DNA of 41,738 nucleotides, taken from NCBI GenBank assembly GCA_910586095.1, contig CAJUHQ010000014.1, positions 1 to 41,738 of the forward strand, read 5' to 3'. Under the pieces are notes generated by a model, which was not told the DNA's origin, ran no database searches, and worked only from the letters and a program-made list of their open reading frames with translations. The stretch comes from an uncultured Lachnospiraceae bacterium. Its GTDB lineage: Bacteria; Bacillota; Clostridia; Lachnospirales; Lachnospiraceae. How positions within the stretch are numbered: position 1 is the first letter of the stretch; the number at the start of each line of letters is the position of its first letter. The translations under genes and the position numbers were made by a program. Positions 26,459 through 35,473 of the stretch are shown here, piece after piece.

Positions 26459-28276
26459 CTATCCAATATCTGCCTCGTCGCAAAAGACCAATTTCTCACT
26501 AGACTTCCCTTCCGTCTCAAACACAACAATCTCATTGAGCCCTTTTCGAAGTAAAGGAGCTGGAATATACAGACGCTTCTGCGGACCGATCTCCCAGAAT
26601 CGTCCAAGATGAAATCCATTTAAAAATACACAGCCTTTTCCCCAACCAGGTAATTCTAAAAAAGTATCTCCTACTTCATCGATCTCTACCTCAAAACGAT
26701 AAAATGTAGGAAGTCCTTGTGTGTACCCTTTTGTGAAGTCCAAACAATCAATATTATCGAGTGTTAGTGGGTACATTGTCCAATTATAATGTATATGTCC
26801 ATTAATCTGCACACAACCTGCAATTCCTTTTCGCTGTTGTTCCATCAGTGGACCAAAATTCACACGTCCCATATTTTCCATCAAGATATCGATAGGAGCA
26901 CCCTGTTCAAAAGTTACTGGATCATAGAGAGTCTTGTGCACTTCTTTCGTTGGTGCATTGGCATCTTGTGCCTTTTTAACCATTCCTGTAAGTACATCAT
27001 ACTCTTCTGTAAGCTCCCTGTCATATAACGTTGTCAGCGGCTTTTTATCCACAAAAATCTTTGCTCTGTCGTTTGCCCCCCACAATCGAATTCTTTCGAT
27101 ATTTCTCTCTTTTTTTAGCGCGGAATGATATAAGATATAGCCATATCCTTGTCCGCACTTCTCCATACAAATCGGAAAGGTATCCTCAATTGGAGTGCTA
27201 AGCTCGTCTAAGCTCTCTAGCAGTCCAACCTTTTCTACTGCGCACACACTACCATACGCTTTTCTTTTTATCTGCGTAGAAAAAGTCACCTCTGGAACAT
27301 CTGCATACTTTCGAATCACTGCCTGAAAATCACGATATTTCTGTGTAAAATCACCCGCCTCTGTCAGCAGTGCATCATAGTCGTAGGATGTCACATCTGG
27401 AGTCAGCTCATCATAATAATTTGAACCATTCATAAACCCAAAATTAGTGCCACCCTCAAACATATAGATATTGACATGCCCCATGCGCAGCATATCATCT
27501 AGATCTTTTGGACTGTCTGGATTACCTTTCATATGGCCGCCATTTCCCCAGTGGTCAAACCAGCCTACCCAGAACTCAGCGCACATCAAAGGGCCGCCAT
27601 CTGTATATGGTGCAAGAACTTCAAAGCGTTCCTTCGTCCTCGAACCAAAGTTTCCCATCGGATGAACCCCTTGCACTACTCCACACGCAAGAGTCTCCTC
27701 AAATGGGCCATCTGAACTGATTAGCGGAACCGTGACATTGCGCTCTAACATCATATCACGGATAGCCTCCATATAGCGTGTATCATCCCCATAATAGCCA
27801 TACTCATTCTCTACCTGCATCATAATCACAGGGCCTCCCTGTGTAATCTGCAACGGAGTGATTAATGGAAGTAATACATCATAATATTCGCGCACATGTC
27901 GCAAAAAAGGTTCATAATACGCGCGCAAGCGCATATTATCTTCCTGTAGAAGCCATGCTGGAAGCCCTCCAAACTCCCATTCTGCACAAATATATGGAGA
28001 GGGGCGAAGAATGACATACAGTCCCAACTTCTGTGCTATTTTCACAAACTTCACCAAATCAAACATCCCCTCAAAACAGAAAACACCTTTTTTTGGTTCG
28101 TGAATATTCCACGGTATATAAGTCTCAACCGTATTGCAGCCCATCGCCTTAAGTTTTTCTAATCTGTCAAGCCAGTACTCTGGCACCACACGAAAATAGT
28201 GAATACTTCCTGAAATTACTTGAAATGGTTGTCCGTTTAAATAAAAATTGTCTCTTATTTCAAATTTTCCATTCAT
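26459..28276 (-). CDS. Glycoside hydrolase family 35 beta-galactosidase
   Basis: GH35 enzymes are retaining beta-galactosidases, often acting on galacto-oligosaccharides or glycan ends. The 605-aa protein has the N-terminal catalytic barrel: GSIHYFRVVPEYW, NTVETYIPWNIHEP, acid/base E158 in QVENEYGYYG, nucleophile E234 in CAEFWVGWFDHWG, and MFEGGTNFGFMNG. C-terminal jelly-roll domains follow (LELPGWGKGCVFLNGFHLGRFW). No signal peptide, so it is cytosolic. The ATG at 28276 has AGAGGT 6 nt before it; an ATG at 28303 with AAGGA is a possible alternative. It lies downstream of the importer genes, past a terminator-like hairpin, and fits cleavage of the imported galactoside. Confidence 0.93.
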   Translation of the reverse strand: MNGKFEIRDNFYLNGQPFQVISGSIHYFRVVPEYWLDRLEKLKAMGCNTVETYIPWNIHEPKKGVFCFEGMFDLVKFVKIAQKLGLYVILRPSPYICAEWEFGGLPAWLLQEDNMRLRAYYEPFLRHVREYYDVLLPLITPLQITQGGPVIMMQVENEYGYYGDDTRYMEAIRDMMLERNVTVPLISSDGPFEETLACGVVQGVHPMGNFGSRTKERFEVLAPYTDGGPLMCAEFWVGWFDHWGNGGHMKGNPDSPKDLDDMLRMGHVNIYMFEGGTNFGFMNGSNYYDELTPDVTSYDYDALLTEAGDFTQKYRDFQAVIRKYADVPEVTFSTQIKRKAYGSVCAVEKVGLLESLDELSTPIEDTFPICMEKCGQGYGYILYHSALKKERNIERIRLWGANDRAKIFVDKKPLTTLYDRELTEEYDVLTGMVKKAQDANAPTKEVHKTLYDPVTFEQGAPIDILMENMGRVNFGPLMEQQRKGIAGCVQINGHIHYNWTMYPLTLDNIDCLDFTKGYTQGLPTFYRFEVEIDEVGDTFLELPGWGKGCVFLNGFHLGRFWEIGPQKRLYIPAPLLRKGLNEIVVFETEGKSSEKLVFCDEADIG

Positions 28277-28582
28277 AGGTTTACCTCTGTTACATCCTTT
28301 CATTGATCCTTGTACATTTTTAAAAAAAGAGGTAGTGATGCGCCGACCTCTACCTCTTTTATAACAGGAAAGTACGCTTCCTGTTCTCGCAATATTCTTT
28401 TCAGCAGACAGAAATTTCCTATGTCAACATACAATACGCCGATTCTTGCTGCACACAAACGCAGAATCTTTCTCAAAAGTCATGCGTATTGTGAAAACGG
28501 AAATCGCACCTATGTACGGAACTCATTTTGATATCGCATATTTCCTAAATAGGAAACAGCATTGCTATCTTGTCACAAGATC
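28277..28582 (-). promoter_or_regulatory. Structured region between the binding protein and GH35
   Basis: No gene is seen. In minus-strand order it can form a nested double stem (ACAATACGC/GCGTATTGT, 28492-28484 with 28439-28431; GATTCTGC/GCAAGAATC, 28468-28461 with 28449-28441), AACAGGAA/TTCCTGTT (28385-28378 with 28370-28363) and a terminator hairpin. It may be an attenuator setting GH35 output relative to the transporter. Confidence 0.5.
28325..28360 (-). terminator. Terminator-like hairpin upstream of GH35
   Basis: On the minus strand AAAAGAGGTAG pairs with CTACCTCTTTT (28360-28350 with 28335-28325), directly followed by a T-run. It is 48 nt before the GH35 start, so it could end the ABC transcript or attenuate GH35. 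Confidence 0.8.
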
Positions 28583-30253
28583 CTATTTATATAGTGCATC
28601 AAACTGTCTCTGAAGCTCCGCTGTAACTTCATCAATACCTGCTGCCTTCAATGCTGCCTGATACTCTGCAACAATGTCCTCTGCAGTTCCTTGATATTTA
28701 CCAAATGCAATCTGTTTCATATAGTTGGTATTGATCTCATTGATATTAGAAATTTGAGAACGGATATTGTCAATATCTGCTACATACTGTCCATATGGAT
28801 ATTCGATTTTGAGTTTATCATACTCTGCATACAATGCATCAATCTTATCCCAATCTCTGCTGGCATCTTTGATCTCAAGATCGTCATTACGTCCCCACCA
28901 GTAGTTTGTTGTTCCATTAATATTGTCTGTATCCTGGTTGTAACTTGCTGGTGTTGTTCTCAAGCCATCATCTGTTATCTCATAGGATACGCCTTCAACA
29001 CCATAACAGAACAATGTATAACATTCTGGATCGTTTCTAAGCAAATCATATACCATCAAAGCTCTCTCAGGATTCTTGCTTCCCGCAGAGATTGCCATTG
29101 CACCATGTGTAATAGAAAGTGCAGTCACATTGCCTGTCTCCTGACCAAAATAGAAGAACCCTGTCTCTGCATCTGGATCGTCATCATAGATTGTATTAGC
29201 AGGAGTATGGCTTACCAAGTCAGTCCAAGTCTGTGTGTGATGCTGCTCTGCTGCAACCTTTCCAATTCTGTAATCATCACGGTTTGTAGAAGATGTATTG
29301 TTCAAAACATCTGTCTGCCACACACCGATCTCATCCCATTCCTTCATCATCTTTGCAAACTCAACCAAAGAATCTGTATCTGTTACAAACGGAGAATATA
29401 TCGTGTAGAGGTCATCTCTAGTACCCCCCCACATAGCTGCGGCGTTGATACCATCAATTGGCACATAATTAGAATGTGAAGCGATCCATCCTCCCGCTAA
29501 CTGAGCATATTGTGTTCCATCCGAATCCCACGGAATAATATCAGGATATGTTTCCTTCACATACCTAAAGTATGTTGTCAGATCTTCCCACTTTGTCACG
29601 CCATTCGCAAGCCCTGCTTCTTTTGCCCAGTCCAAACGATAAATAAAACCATGGTTGGTCCACTGTGCATAATTGTCCTCTGGTATCAAGTAAATCTCAC
29701 CATCATACTTGCAAAGCTCCCAGTTCTCTGCTGGAACACTTGCCCAAGTCTGTGGCGCATACGTCTTTAACATATCCTCAGACAGTTCCAAAAATGCTCC
29801 ATTTTTAGAGTTTGGCCATGCGTCGAGCCAGTCAGAAGCAGTACCAACAAGGTCTACTGTACCATCCATCTGCGCCAATGTCAAATTGTAGTTAGAAAGA
29901 TAATCAGTCCAGCTAATAAAGTAGGTTTGAAGCTCTGCATTGCACTTCTCTGTCAAAATCTTATTCAACTGTGCCATCATCTCGTCATATTTTTCTTTAG
30001 TTCCAGTTGGTGTCTCACCAGTTGTCATATAGGTAATCACTACATGCTCAGATGTGTCAATTGCAGATGCATCTCCAGTAGATGCATTATCGGTAGATGC
30101 ATTGTCTGTGGATGTGTTACTTGTAGATTCATTGTTCGTAGATGCGTTTGTCGCACTGCTGTCTGGCTTTGAATCAGATGAATTTCCGCCACATCCAACA
30201 AGCCCCGCAACCATCGTGGTCGCCAAGAATAAAGCCAATACTTTCTTTTTCAT
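28583..30253 (-). CDS. Solute-binding lipoprotein of the CUT1 importer
   Basis: The 556-aa lipoprotein is the substrate-binding part of a sugar ABC importer (LplA-like group by size and context). Signal peptide and lipobox (VAGLVGCGG) come first, then a Ser/Thr/Asn linker made of six 5-residue repeats (TNAST, NNEST, SNTST, DNAST, DNAST, GDASA) and the binding domain. The ATG at 30253 follows AGGAGG; an in-frame start at 30310 has no such site. It lies 97 nt downstream of the second permease. The Trp/Tyr-rich domain (TQTWTDLVSHTP, NYWWGRNDDLEI) is consistent with oligosaccharide binding. Ligand unknown; a galactoside is inferred from the neighbours. Confidence 0.9.
   Translation of the reverse strand: MKKKVLALFLATTMVAGLVGCGGNSSDSKPDSSATNASTNNESTSNTSTDNASTDNASTGDASAIDTSEHVVITYMTTGETPTGTKEKYDEMMAQLNKILTEKCNAELQTYFISWTDYLSNYNLTLAQMDGTVDLVGTASDWLDAWPNSKNGAFLELSEDMLKTYAPQTWASVPAENWELCKYDGEIYLIPEDNYAQWTNHGFIYRLDWAKEAGLANGVTKWEDLTTYFRYVKETYPDIIPWDSDGTQYAQLAGGWIASHSNYVPIDGINAAAMWGGTRDDLYTIYSPFVTDTDSLVEFAKMMKEWDEIGVWQTDVLNNTSSTNRDDYRIGKVAAEQHHTQTWTDLVSHTPANTIYDDDPDAETGFFYFGQETGNVTALSITHGAMAISAGSKNPERALMVYDLLRNDPECYTLFCYGVEGVSYEITDDGLRTTPASYNQDTDNINGTTNYWWGRNDDLEIKDASRDWDKIDALYAEYDKLKIEYPYGQYVADIDNIRSQISNINEINTNYMKQIAFGKYQGTAEDIVAEYQAALKAAGIDEVTAELQRQFDALYK
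30063..30152 (-). repeat. Six tandem 15-bp repeats in the lipoprotein linker
   Basis: Plus-strand units begin at 30063, 30078, 30093, 30108, 30123 and 30138, with a consensus near gtagatgcattgtct. They encode the pentapeptide linker after the lipobox. Copy number may vary among strains. Confidence 0.9.
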
Positions 30254-30350
30254 TGTTTTTCCTCCTAACATATTCATTGCTGTACTCTCTATAATAATCT
30301 CCGCCTTCACGGAGCCACAGCCCTATATAAAATATAACAAACTTTTACAG

Positions 30351-31277
30351 TTACCCTTTTACTGCACCGACGGTAATACCGCTGATAAAATATTTCTGTA
30401 CAAATGGATACAAAAGAATAATGGGTCCTGTTGCCAGAACAGCATTTGCCATCTTTACACTCTCCTGTGGAATATCTGCGAGATTGATAAATTGGCCTGC
30501 AACAGAGTTCTTCAACATATCTGTCTTATTGACGATCTCATACAATGTAAATTGCAGCGGTTTCACAGGAGTATTGGAACTCAAGAACAAAGATGACTGA
30601 TACCATTCATTCCAATAGCCCAATGCCAAGAACAAACCGATTGTTGCAAGTGCTGGTTTTAACATTGGCAATATCAAAGATACAAAAATTCTCATATCGC
30701 CTGCCCCGTCAATTTTGCCTGACTCTGTAATTTCATGCGGGATAGCCTTGACGAAATTCTTCATCAATATAATTAACCACGGAGACATCAAAAGTGGTAA
30801 AAGCACTGCTAGATAGCTGTCCTTTAAATGATATGTCTGTGTCATTAAGAGATAATAAGGTGCAAGTCCTGCCTGAAACAAACTAGTAAAATAAATAAAG
30901 AATGAGATTCCATTTCGGAACGGAAAATCTTTTCTTTGCAATGCATAACCTGTCATAGAGATAATAGACAGACCGATTCCTGTTCCGACAACAGTCAATA
31001 TAATTGTCACTAGATAAGACCACCAGATTCCACCACTCTTTGTAACCATACTATATGCAGTCAGTGTGATATCTTTGGGCAAAAACTGTACACCCTCTGC
31101 ACGGATAACCGTCTCACTGGTAAAAGAAGTGCTGACAATAATTATAAATGGTATGATACAGCAAATTGAATAGAGGGTGAGAAACGTATACCCAAATCCC
31201 CTGATGATTTTATCGGATGTGCCAAGCCTGACCTTAGCCCCCGATTCCATAAGGTCTTTATCTTGTTTTTTTGCCAT
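30351..31277 (-). CDS. CUT1 sugar ABC transporter permease (LplC-like)
   Basis: This 308-aa integral membrane protein is one half of the translocation pore of a carbohydrate importer. It has six predicted membrane segments, the first at about residues 30-52 (FGYTFLTLYSICCIIPFIIIVSTSF). The cytoplasmic EAA-like loop, ESGKIDGAGDMRIFVSLILPMLKP, lies at about 205-230 and docks onto the ATPase. The C-terminal PFVQKYFISGITVGAVKG is the typical end of this permease type. It starts 15 nt after the other permease stop and precedes the binding protein. No ATPase gene is present in the window. Confidence 0.94.
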   Translation of the reverse strand: MAKKQDKDLMESGAKVRLGTSDKIIRGFGYTFLTLYSICCIIPFIIIVSTSFTSETVIRAEGVQFLPKDITLTAYSMVTKSGGIWWSYLVTIILTVVGTGIGLSIISMTGYALQRKDFPFRNGISFFIYFTSLFQAGLAPYYLLMTQTYHLKDSYLAVLLPLLMSPWLIILMKNFVKAIPHEITESGKIDGAGDMRIFVSLILPMLKPALATIGLFLALGYWNEWYQSSLFLSSNTPVKPLQFTLYEIVNKTDMLKNSVAGQFINLADIPQESVKMANAVLATGPIILLYPFVQKYFISGITVGAVKG

Positions 31278-31292
31278 ACTAATCCTCCAATC

Positions 31293-32246
31293 TTAGAACA
31301 GGGAATAATCTGGTTCTATTTTCTTTACAATATAGTTTACAGCCATAACAATGATAAATCCAATCACTGACTGATACAAACCAACCGCAGAAGCTGTTGA
31401 GAAGTTAAACTCCGCCACGGTCGCACGATACACATATGTCTCAATAATATCTGTTGTGCTATAGAGCATCGGATTGGTTCCCACAATATTGTAAAACAGT
31501 CCAAAGTTACCTTTTACAATACCTCCTAATGCAAACAATAACAGAATGACAATTGTCGGCTTTAGGCTTGGAAGAATTATGTATCGAATTCGCTGGAAGC
31601 CATTGGCACCGTCCACCTTTGCCGCCTCCATCATCTCCCCGTCAATACCCATAATCGCTGCAAAATAGACTACTGAATTGTAACCTGTCTGTTGCCACAA
31701 ATAAACTAAAATCATAATAGGCGGCCAGACACTTGCATCAGAATACGGCTGCCACCGCTCCATGCCCATACTTGTCAAAATTCCGTTCACAAAACCTGTA
31801 TCATAATTGAGCAAGTTAAATACTAAAATTCCTACCAAAACCTGTGAAATAAAGTAGGGCAAGAACATAATGGTTTGAGAAACCTTCTTAAACCATTTAC
31901 TGCGCATCTCATTGAGCAAAATAGCCACAAAAACCGCGAGGAAATTGCCAAATAAAATAAATGCCAAATTATATAAAATAGTGTTCTTGGTCAAACTTAG
32001 CAACTTTCCTGAGGTTGCAAGAAACTCAAAGTTATCTAGACCGATAAACTTGCTCCCAAAGATTCCGTCTCTATAATTATACCGTACAAACGCCACCCAG
32101 ATACCAGGCATTGGCGCATAACTAAACGCTATAAAGAATAGAATAGCGGGCAGACACATCAGAAGCAGTACCCGCGATCTCTTCACCTTCTGGAAAAAAG
32201 TCAGGTCCGATTTGCGCTTGGGTACCTGTACCGTTGCTTTTCCCAT
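31293..32246 (-). CDS. CUT1 sugar ABC transporter permease (LplB-like)
   Basis: The other pore subunit, 317 aa, has six membrane helices (first LLLMCLPAILFFIAFSY) and an EAA-like loop EAAKVDGANGFQRIRYIILPSLKP. The ending IVKKIEPDYSLF is typical of the LplB/YteP group. I prefer the start MGKATVQV at 32246, which follows GGGGGT; the TTG at 32282 lies only 19 nt past the operator and lacks a site. It is the first gene of the transporter operon. A TTGACA/TAACAT promoter with a LacI-type operator just downstream lies upstream. Confidence 0.93.
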   Translation of the reverse strand: MGKATVQVPKRKSDLTFFQKVKRSRVLLLMCLPAILFFIAFSYAPMPGIWVAFVRYNYRDGIFGSKFIGLDNFEFLATSGKLLSLTKNTILYNLAFILFGNFLAVFVAILLNEMRSKWFKKVSQTIMFLPYFISQVLVGILVFNLLNYDTGFVNGILTSMGMERWQPYSDASVWPPIMILVYLWQQTGYNSVVYFAAIMGIDGEMMEAAKVDGANGFQRIRYIILPSLKPTIVILLLFALGGIVKGNFGLFYNIVGTNPMLYSTTDIIETYVYRATVAEFNFSTASAVGLYQSVIGFIIVMAVNYIVKKIEPDYSLF

Positions 32247-32300
32247 GTTTACGACCCCCTTTTTATCAAAACGATTTTCCAATTTGTTGTTTTGTCATTT

Positions 32301-32351
32301 TGAAACCGGTTTCATGATTATATGTTAGCACTTATTTCGTACTATTGTCAA
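32301..32351 (-). promoter_or_regulatory. Transporter operon promoter with LacI operator
   Basis: On the minus strand TTGACA (32351-32346), an 18-nt spacer and TAACAT (32327-32322) form a promoter. The perfect 14-bp palindrome TGAAACCGGTTTCA (32301-32314) starts 7 nt downstream of the -10 box, covering the expected transcription start. Its CCGG centre is typical of LacI-family operators. The LacI gene 195 nt upstream is the obvious candidate repressor. Confidence 0.88.
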
Positions 32352-32434
32352 TGTATATCCGTCAATTTATTAAATTTTGGAGAATAAACACAAAATAAAT
32401 TATATATTTTGTATAATTTTTCTATAAAAACATA

Positions 32435-32471
32435 AAGAAGGAACTTTGGGACTCCCCTAAAGTTCCTTCTT
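32435..32471. terminator. Terminator after the LacI gene
   Basis: AAGAAGGAACTTT (32435-32447) pairs perfectly with AAAGTTCCTTCTT (32459-32471). On the minus strand it is followed by TATGTTTTTATAG; on the plus strand T-runs follow too. It ends the regulator message before the transporter promoter. Confidence 0.85.
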
Positions 32472-32508
32472 CATGTTTTTTTGTGAAACCGAATTCATTT
32501 TATTTTAT

Positions 32509-33555
32509 CTATGATTCACGACATTTGCCACTGCTACCACGCACTACTAATGTCGGTGTAACCATGCGCACTCTGCCAACCTTACGCCCGTCAATGAGCG
32601 CTGTTGCCGTGTCAATCAATTTTCTGCCATACTCCTCATAATTATAATCCACACTCGTCAAAGTTGGCACACTCACTTCTGCCATATAGGTATTATCATA
32701 ACTTACCACCGAAATATCTTCTGGTATACGATAACCGCGCTGTGTCAGACATTGCATAATTCCCAATGCCGAGAAGTCATTGATCGCAATCACTGCGGTC
32801 ATCTCAACTCCTGCATCCAACAATTCTGTCATTTGCTGATATGCTGTCTGTGCGTTATAATTGCCCTGTTCTGGTACTAAGCGCGGATCAAACTCAATCT
32901 GTCTTTCTTTTAAAATCTGTTTGTAGCGCTGATATTTTTCAAAGGTGGAAAGGACATCTCTACGTCCTCCAATCAACGCAATTTTCCTATGGCCTAACCC
33001 TAGCAAATGTTCCATCAATAGATCCATTGCCTTCATACTGTCAATGCGCACAATATGACATCTTGTCCCGTCTAATTTACCCGTGACTACAAGCGGTGTT
33101 GTCGCCATAATCTGATTGGCAAACTCTACATACTCCTCCTCTGATGTCAAGTCGTCCACTCTGCCCCCAAACTGAATAATAGCATCCACCCTCTGTTTCT
33201 GAAGACTTTTGAGCAGTTTCATTTCTGATTCTTTTTCTCCCAGAAAATTGCAAAGCACAGCCGTATATCCAACAGCGCGCGCTGCCTGTTCACAAGCGAT
33301 AAACATTGATGCATAGTAGGGGTTTCGAATGTCCGCAGAAAGGATGCCAATGGTTTGTGTCTTTGTCTCTGCAAGCCCTCTTGCCAGTGTGTTTGGCTCA
33401 AAATCATACTTTTCAATTAATGCCAAAATCTTTTCTTTTTTCTCAGAGCGCACATTTGCATTGTTGGTCAATACTCTAGAAACAGTGGCTGGCGAAACCC
33501 CTGCCTCTTTTGCAATATCATAAATCGTAATTGTCCTGTTTTCACCCTGTAACAA
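32509..33555 (-). CDS. LacI-family transcriptional regulator
   Basis: A 348-aa repressor: N-terminal helix-turn-helix (ITIYDIAKEAGVSPATVSRVLTNN, then hinge EPNTLARGLAETK) and a periplasmic-binding-protein-like effector domain (TIGILSADIRNPYYASMF, HRKIALIGGRRD, AVIAINDFSALGIMQCL). It would release DNA, or bind it, when its sugar effector is present. The start is a TTG at 33555, 7 nt after AGGAGG, which places the helix-turn-helix at the usual N-terminal position; the longer frame from 33603 has no site. The operator at 32301-32314 in front of the transporter operon is its probable target. A terminator follows the gene. Confidence 0.93.
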   Translation of the reverse strand: MLQGENRTITIYDIAKEAGVSPATVSRVLTNNANVRSEKKEKILALIEKYDFEPNTLARGLAETKTQTIGILSADIRNPYYASMFIACEQAARAVGYTAVLCNFLGEKESEMKLLKSLQKQRVDAIIQFGGRVDDLTSEEEYVEFANQIMATTPLVVTGKLDGTRCHIVRIDSMKAMDLLMEHLLGLGHRKIALIGGRRDVLSTFEKYQRYKQILKERQIEFDPRLVPEQGNYNAQTAYQQMTELLDAGVEMTAVIAINDFSALGIMQCLTQRGYRIPEDISVVSYDNTYMAEVSVPTLTSVDYNYEEYGRKLIDTATALIDGRKVGRVRMVTPTLVVRGSSGKCRES

Positions 33556-33685
33556 AATAATTCCTCCTACCCCAAAATCATTTCTTGTGGTATAGTATTG
33601 CACAGCTCTTGCCAGTACTCTCTCCAGAATTTTCGCGCATCCTTATACCTATTTATTGTATTATCTATTTTGCACGACTAAATTG

Positions 33686-34726
33686 TCATATCACAATTTC
33701 TGCTCGCGTTCCCACTCCTTCTGTCGAGGTAATATACAACTGATGCCCTAATTTATTTAAGATTCGATTGCACAGATACAACCCTATTCCAGTAGATTGC
33801 CTTTCTTTCTGCGCACAAAAATCATGACCATTACAGCCTGTATAGCCTTTCTCACAAATCCGTGGCAAATCCTCCGCACGGATGCCAATCCCTGTATCTG
33901 TTATCGCAATATGCACTTTTTTGGTTGTGGCATCCTCCTGTGTTTTTTGCTCCTGTTCTATCACTTCTATTGTAATTTTTCCTGACAGGGTGTATTTGAT
34001 AGCATTTGACAAAAGTTGCTCAATCACAAATCCAATCCACTTCTCATCTGTCACGGCACAGATGGGTGATGACTCATAGCTTAACCCTAACTTTTTGTGT
34101 ACAAACTGTCGTGCATACTTATGAATGGAAGCCTTAAGAACCTCATCAACACAAACTTTTCTAATCACAAAATCATGAGACTGCGAATCTAAACGCATGT
34201 ATTGAAGTGCCATATTCACATACTGCTCAATTCTAAAAAGTTCCTGTTGTTTTTGGGCCGTATTATGGACGCTGCTATCACACATGCTCTCCTCGTCAAT
34301 CAGCAGCTTTAGCGCAGCGATGGGTGTCTTGATCTGATGCACCCACATCGAATAATATTCAGCCATATCTTGTTGTCTATCAAGCATCTCATTCTGTATT
34401 TTGTTATTCTCCTGTTCTAAGTACTTAATGCATGTCTGATATTGTGTCTCATACAGATATTTCGGCGCCTCCATGCCATCACTGCTCACAGTAATCACTC
34501 GCGCTAACTGTTCTAGCTCTTTACAGCGATCATAGTAGTGCGAAAATCTCACTGCTACGATCACAACTGCCACCGTCACACACACAAGGACACCATATAA
34601 AATCTCCGAAACAGGGATTTTATTCATGTACATTATGGCTGCCATCATTAGCCCATTCGCCAACACTGCCGCTATCCATTTCCCATTCTCCTTGATATAT
34701 GCCTTACAATAGTTCATACTTTCCAT
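33686..34726 (-). CDS. Sensor histidine kinase (BceS-like, intramembrane-sensing)
   Basis: This 346-aa kinase has two membrane helices near residues 15-32 and 40-60, with hardly any extracytoplasmic loop, as in BceS-type kinases that read an ABC transporter. The H-box SMWVHQIKTPIAALKLLI has H130. The N-box is LSNAIKYT and the G-boxes are DTGIGI and GIGLYLCNRIL. It follows the response regulator with a 58-nt gap and has GAGGA before its ATG. BceAB-type permease genes are not in the window, so what it senses is open. The length is normal for the group. Confidence 0.92.
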   Translation of the reverse strand: MESMNYCKAYIKENGKWIAAVLANGLMMAAIMYMNKIPVSEILYGVLVCVTVAVVIVAVRFSHYYDRCKELEQLARVITVSSDGMEAPKYLYETQYQTCIKYLEQENNKIQNEMLDRQQDMAEYYSMWVHQIKTPIAALKLLIDEESMCDSSVHNTAQKQQELFRIEQYVNMALQYMRLDSQSHDFVIRKVCVDEVLKASIHKYARQFVHKKLGLSYESSPICAVTDEKWIGFVIEQLLSNAIKYTLSGKITIEVIEQEQKTQEDATTKKVHIAITDTGIGIRAEDLPRICEKGYTGCNGHDFCAQKERQSTGIGLYLCNRILNKLGHQLYITSTEGVGTRAEIVI

Positions 34727-34784
34727 TCTTAGTCCTCATGCTATACTGATTCTAAGAGTAGATTATTTTTTTAGTCTTAATCTG

Positions 34785-35453
34785 CTAAATTTTATAACCT
34801 ATTCCTTTTTTCGTCAAGATAAACTCACACAGTCCAATATTCTCTAGTTTCTTTCGGAGACGATTGACATTGACTGACAATGTGTTCTCATCCACATAAC
34901 TGTCACTCTCCCACAGCTTTACCATCAATGTCTCTCGTGTTACAACTTTTTCTTTGTTCTCCATTAGCGCTTGTAAAATGCGAAGTTCATTTTTGGTCAA
35001 CTCTACTTTTTGTGCGCCATAAACTACAGTCGCCTCTGTTATGTTCAACATAGCGCCCTTATATTCTAGCACAGTACTCTGGCCTGCAAAATCGTAGGTT
35101 CTGCGCAACATTGCCTGTATTTTTGCTGTCAGCACATCTAGATCAAATGGTTTGGGTATAAAGTCATCCCCACCCATATTGACTGCCATCACAATATTCA
35201 TATTGTCAGAGGCCGACGAAAGAAAAATAACTGGCACTTTTGACACCTTTCGGATCGCACTGCACCAGTGATATCCATTAAAAAATGGCAGTTTGATATC
35301 CATAAGCACCAAATGCGGTGCTGCCTGTACAAACTCTGCTGCCACATTTGAAAAATCCTGCACCTGACAGACTTTATAGTCCCACTGTTCCAAGTGTCGC
35401 TGTAACCCATCTGCAATTGTTCTATCATCTTCCACTATAAAAATTTTGTACAT
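34785..35453 (-). CDS. OmpR/PhoB-type response regulator (BceR-like)
   Basis: A 222-aa regulator. The receiver domain carries the acidic triad (VEDD) and phospho-acceptor D52 in LVLMDIKLPFFNG, with the lysine in FIPKPFD. The C-terminal winged helix ends in LSVNVNRLRKKLENIGLCEFILTKKGIGYKI, typical of OmpR-type DNA binding and closest in style to BceR. It starts 20 nt after the VWA/metallopeptidase stop, so it is probably co-transcribed with the MoxR-VWA pair. Its kinase partner is the next gene. Confidence 0.93.
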   Translation of the reverse strand: MYKIFIVEDDRTIADGLQRHLEQWDYKVCQVQDFSNVAAEFVQAAPHLVLMDIKLPFFNGYHWCSAIRKVSKVPVIFLSSASDNMNIVMAVNMGGDDFIPKPFDLDVLTAKIQAMLRRTYDFAGQSTVLEYKGAMLNITEATVVYGAQKVELTKNELRILQALMENKEKVVTRETLMVKLWESDSYVDENTLSVNVNRLRKKLENIGLCEFILTKKGIGYKI

Positions 35454-35473
35454 ACTGCTCCCATGATTCCTAT

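Noticed and set aside
28691..29479. Long open frame on the plus strand opposite the binding-protein gene
   Set aside because: It lies wholly antisense to a well-supported lipoprotein gene, is Ile/Cys-rich and resembles no protein; it is a shadow frame.
30063..30152. Possible CRISPR array
   Set aside because: The units are 15 bp without spacers and encode a protein linker.
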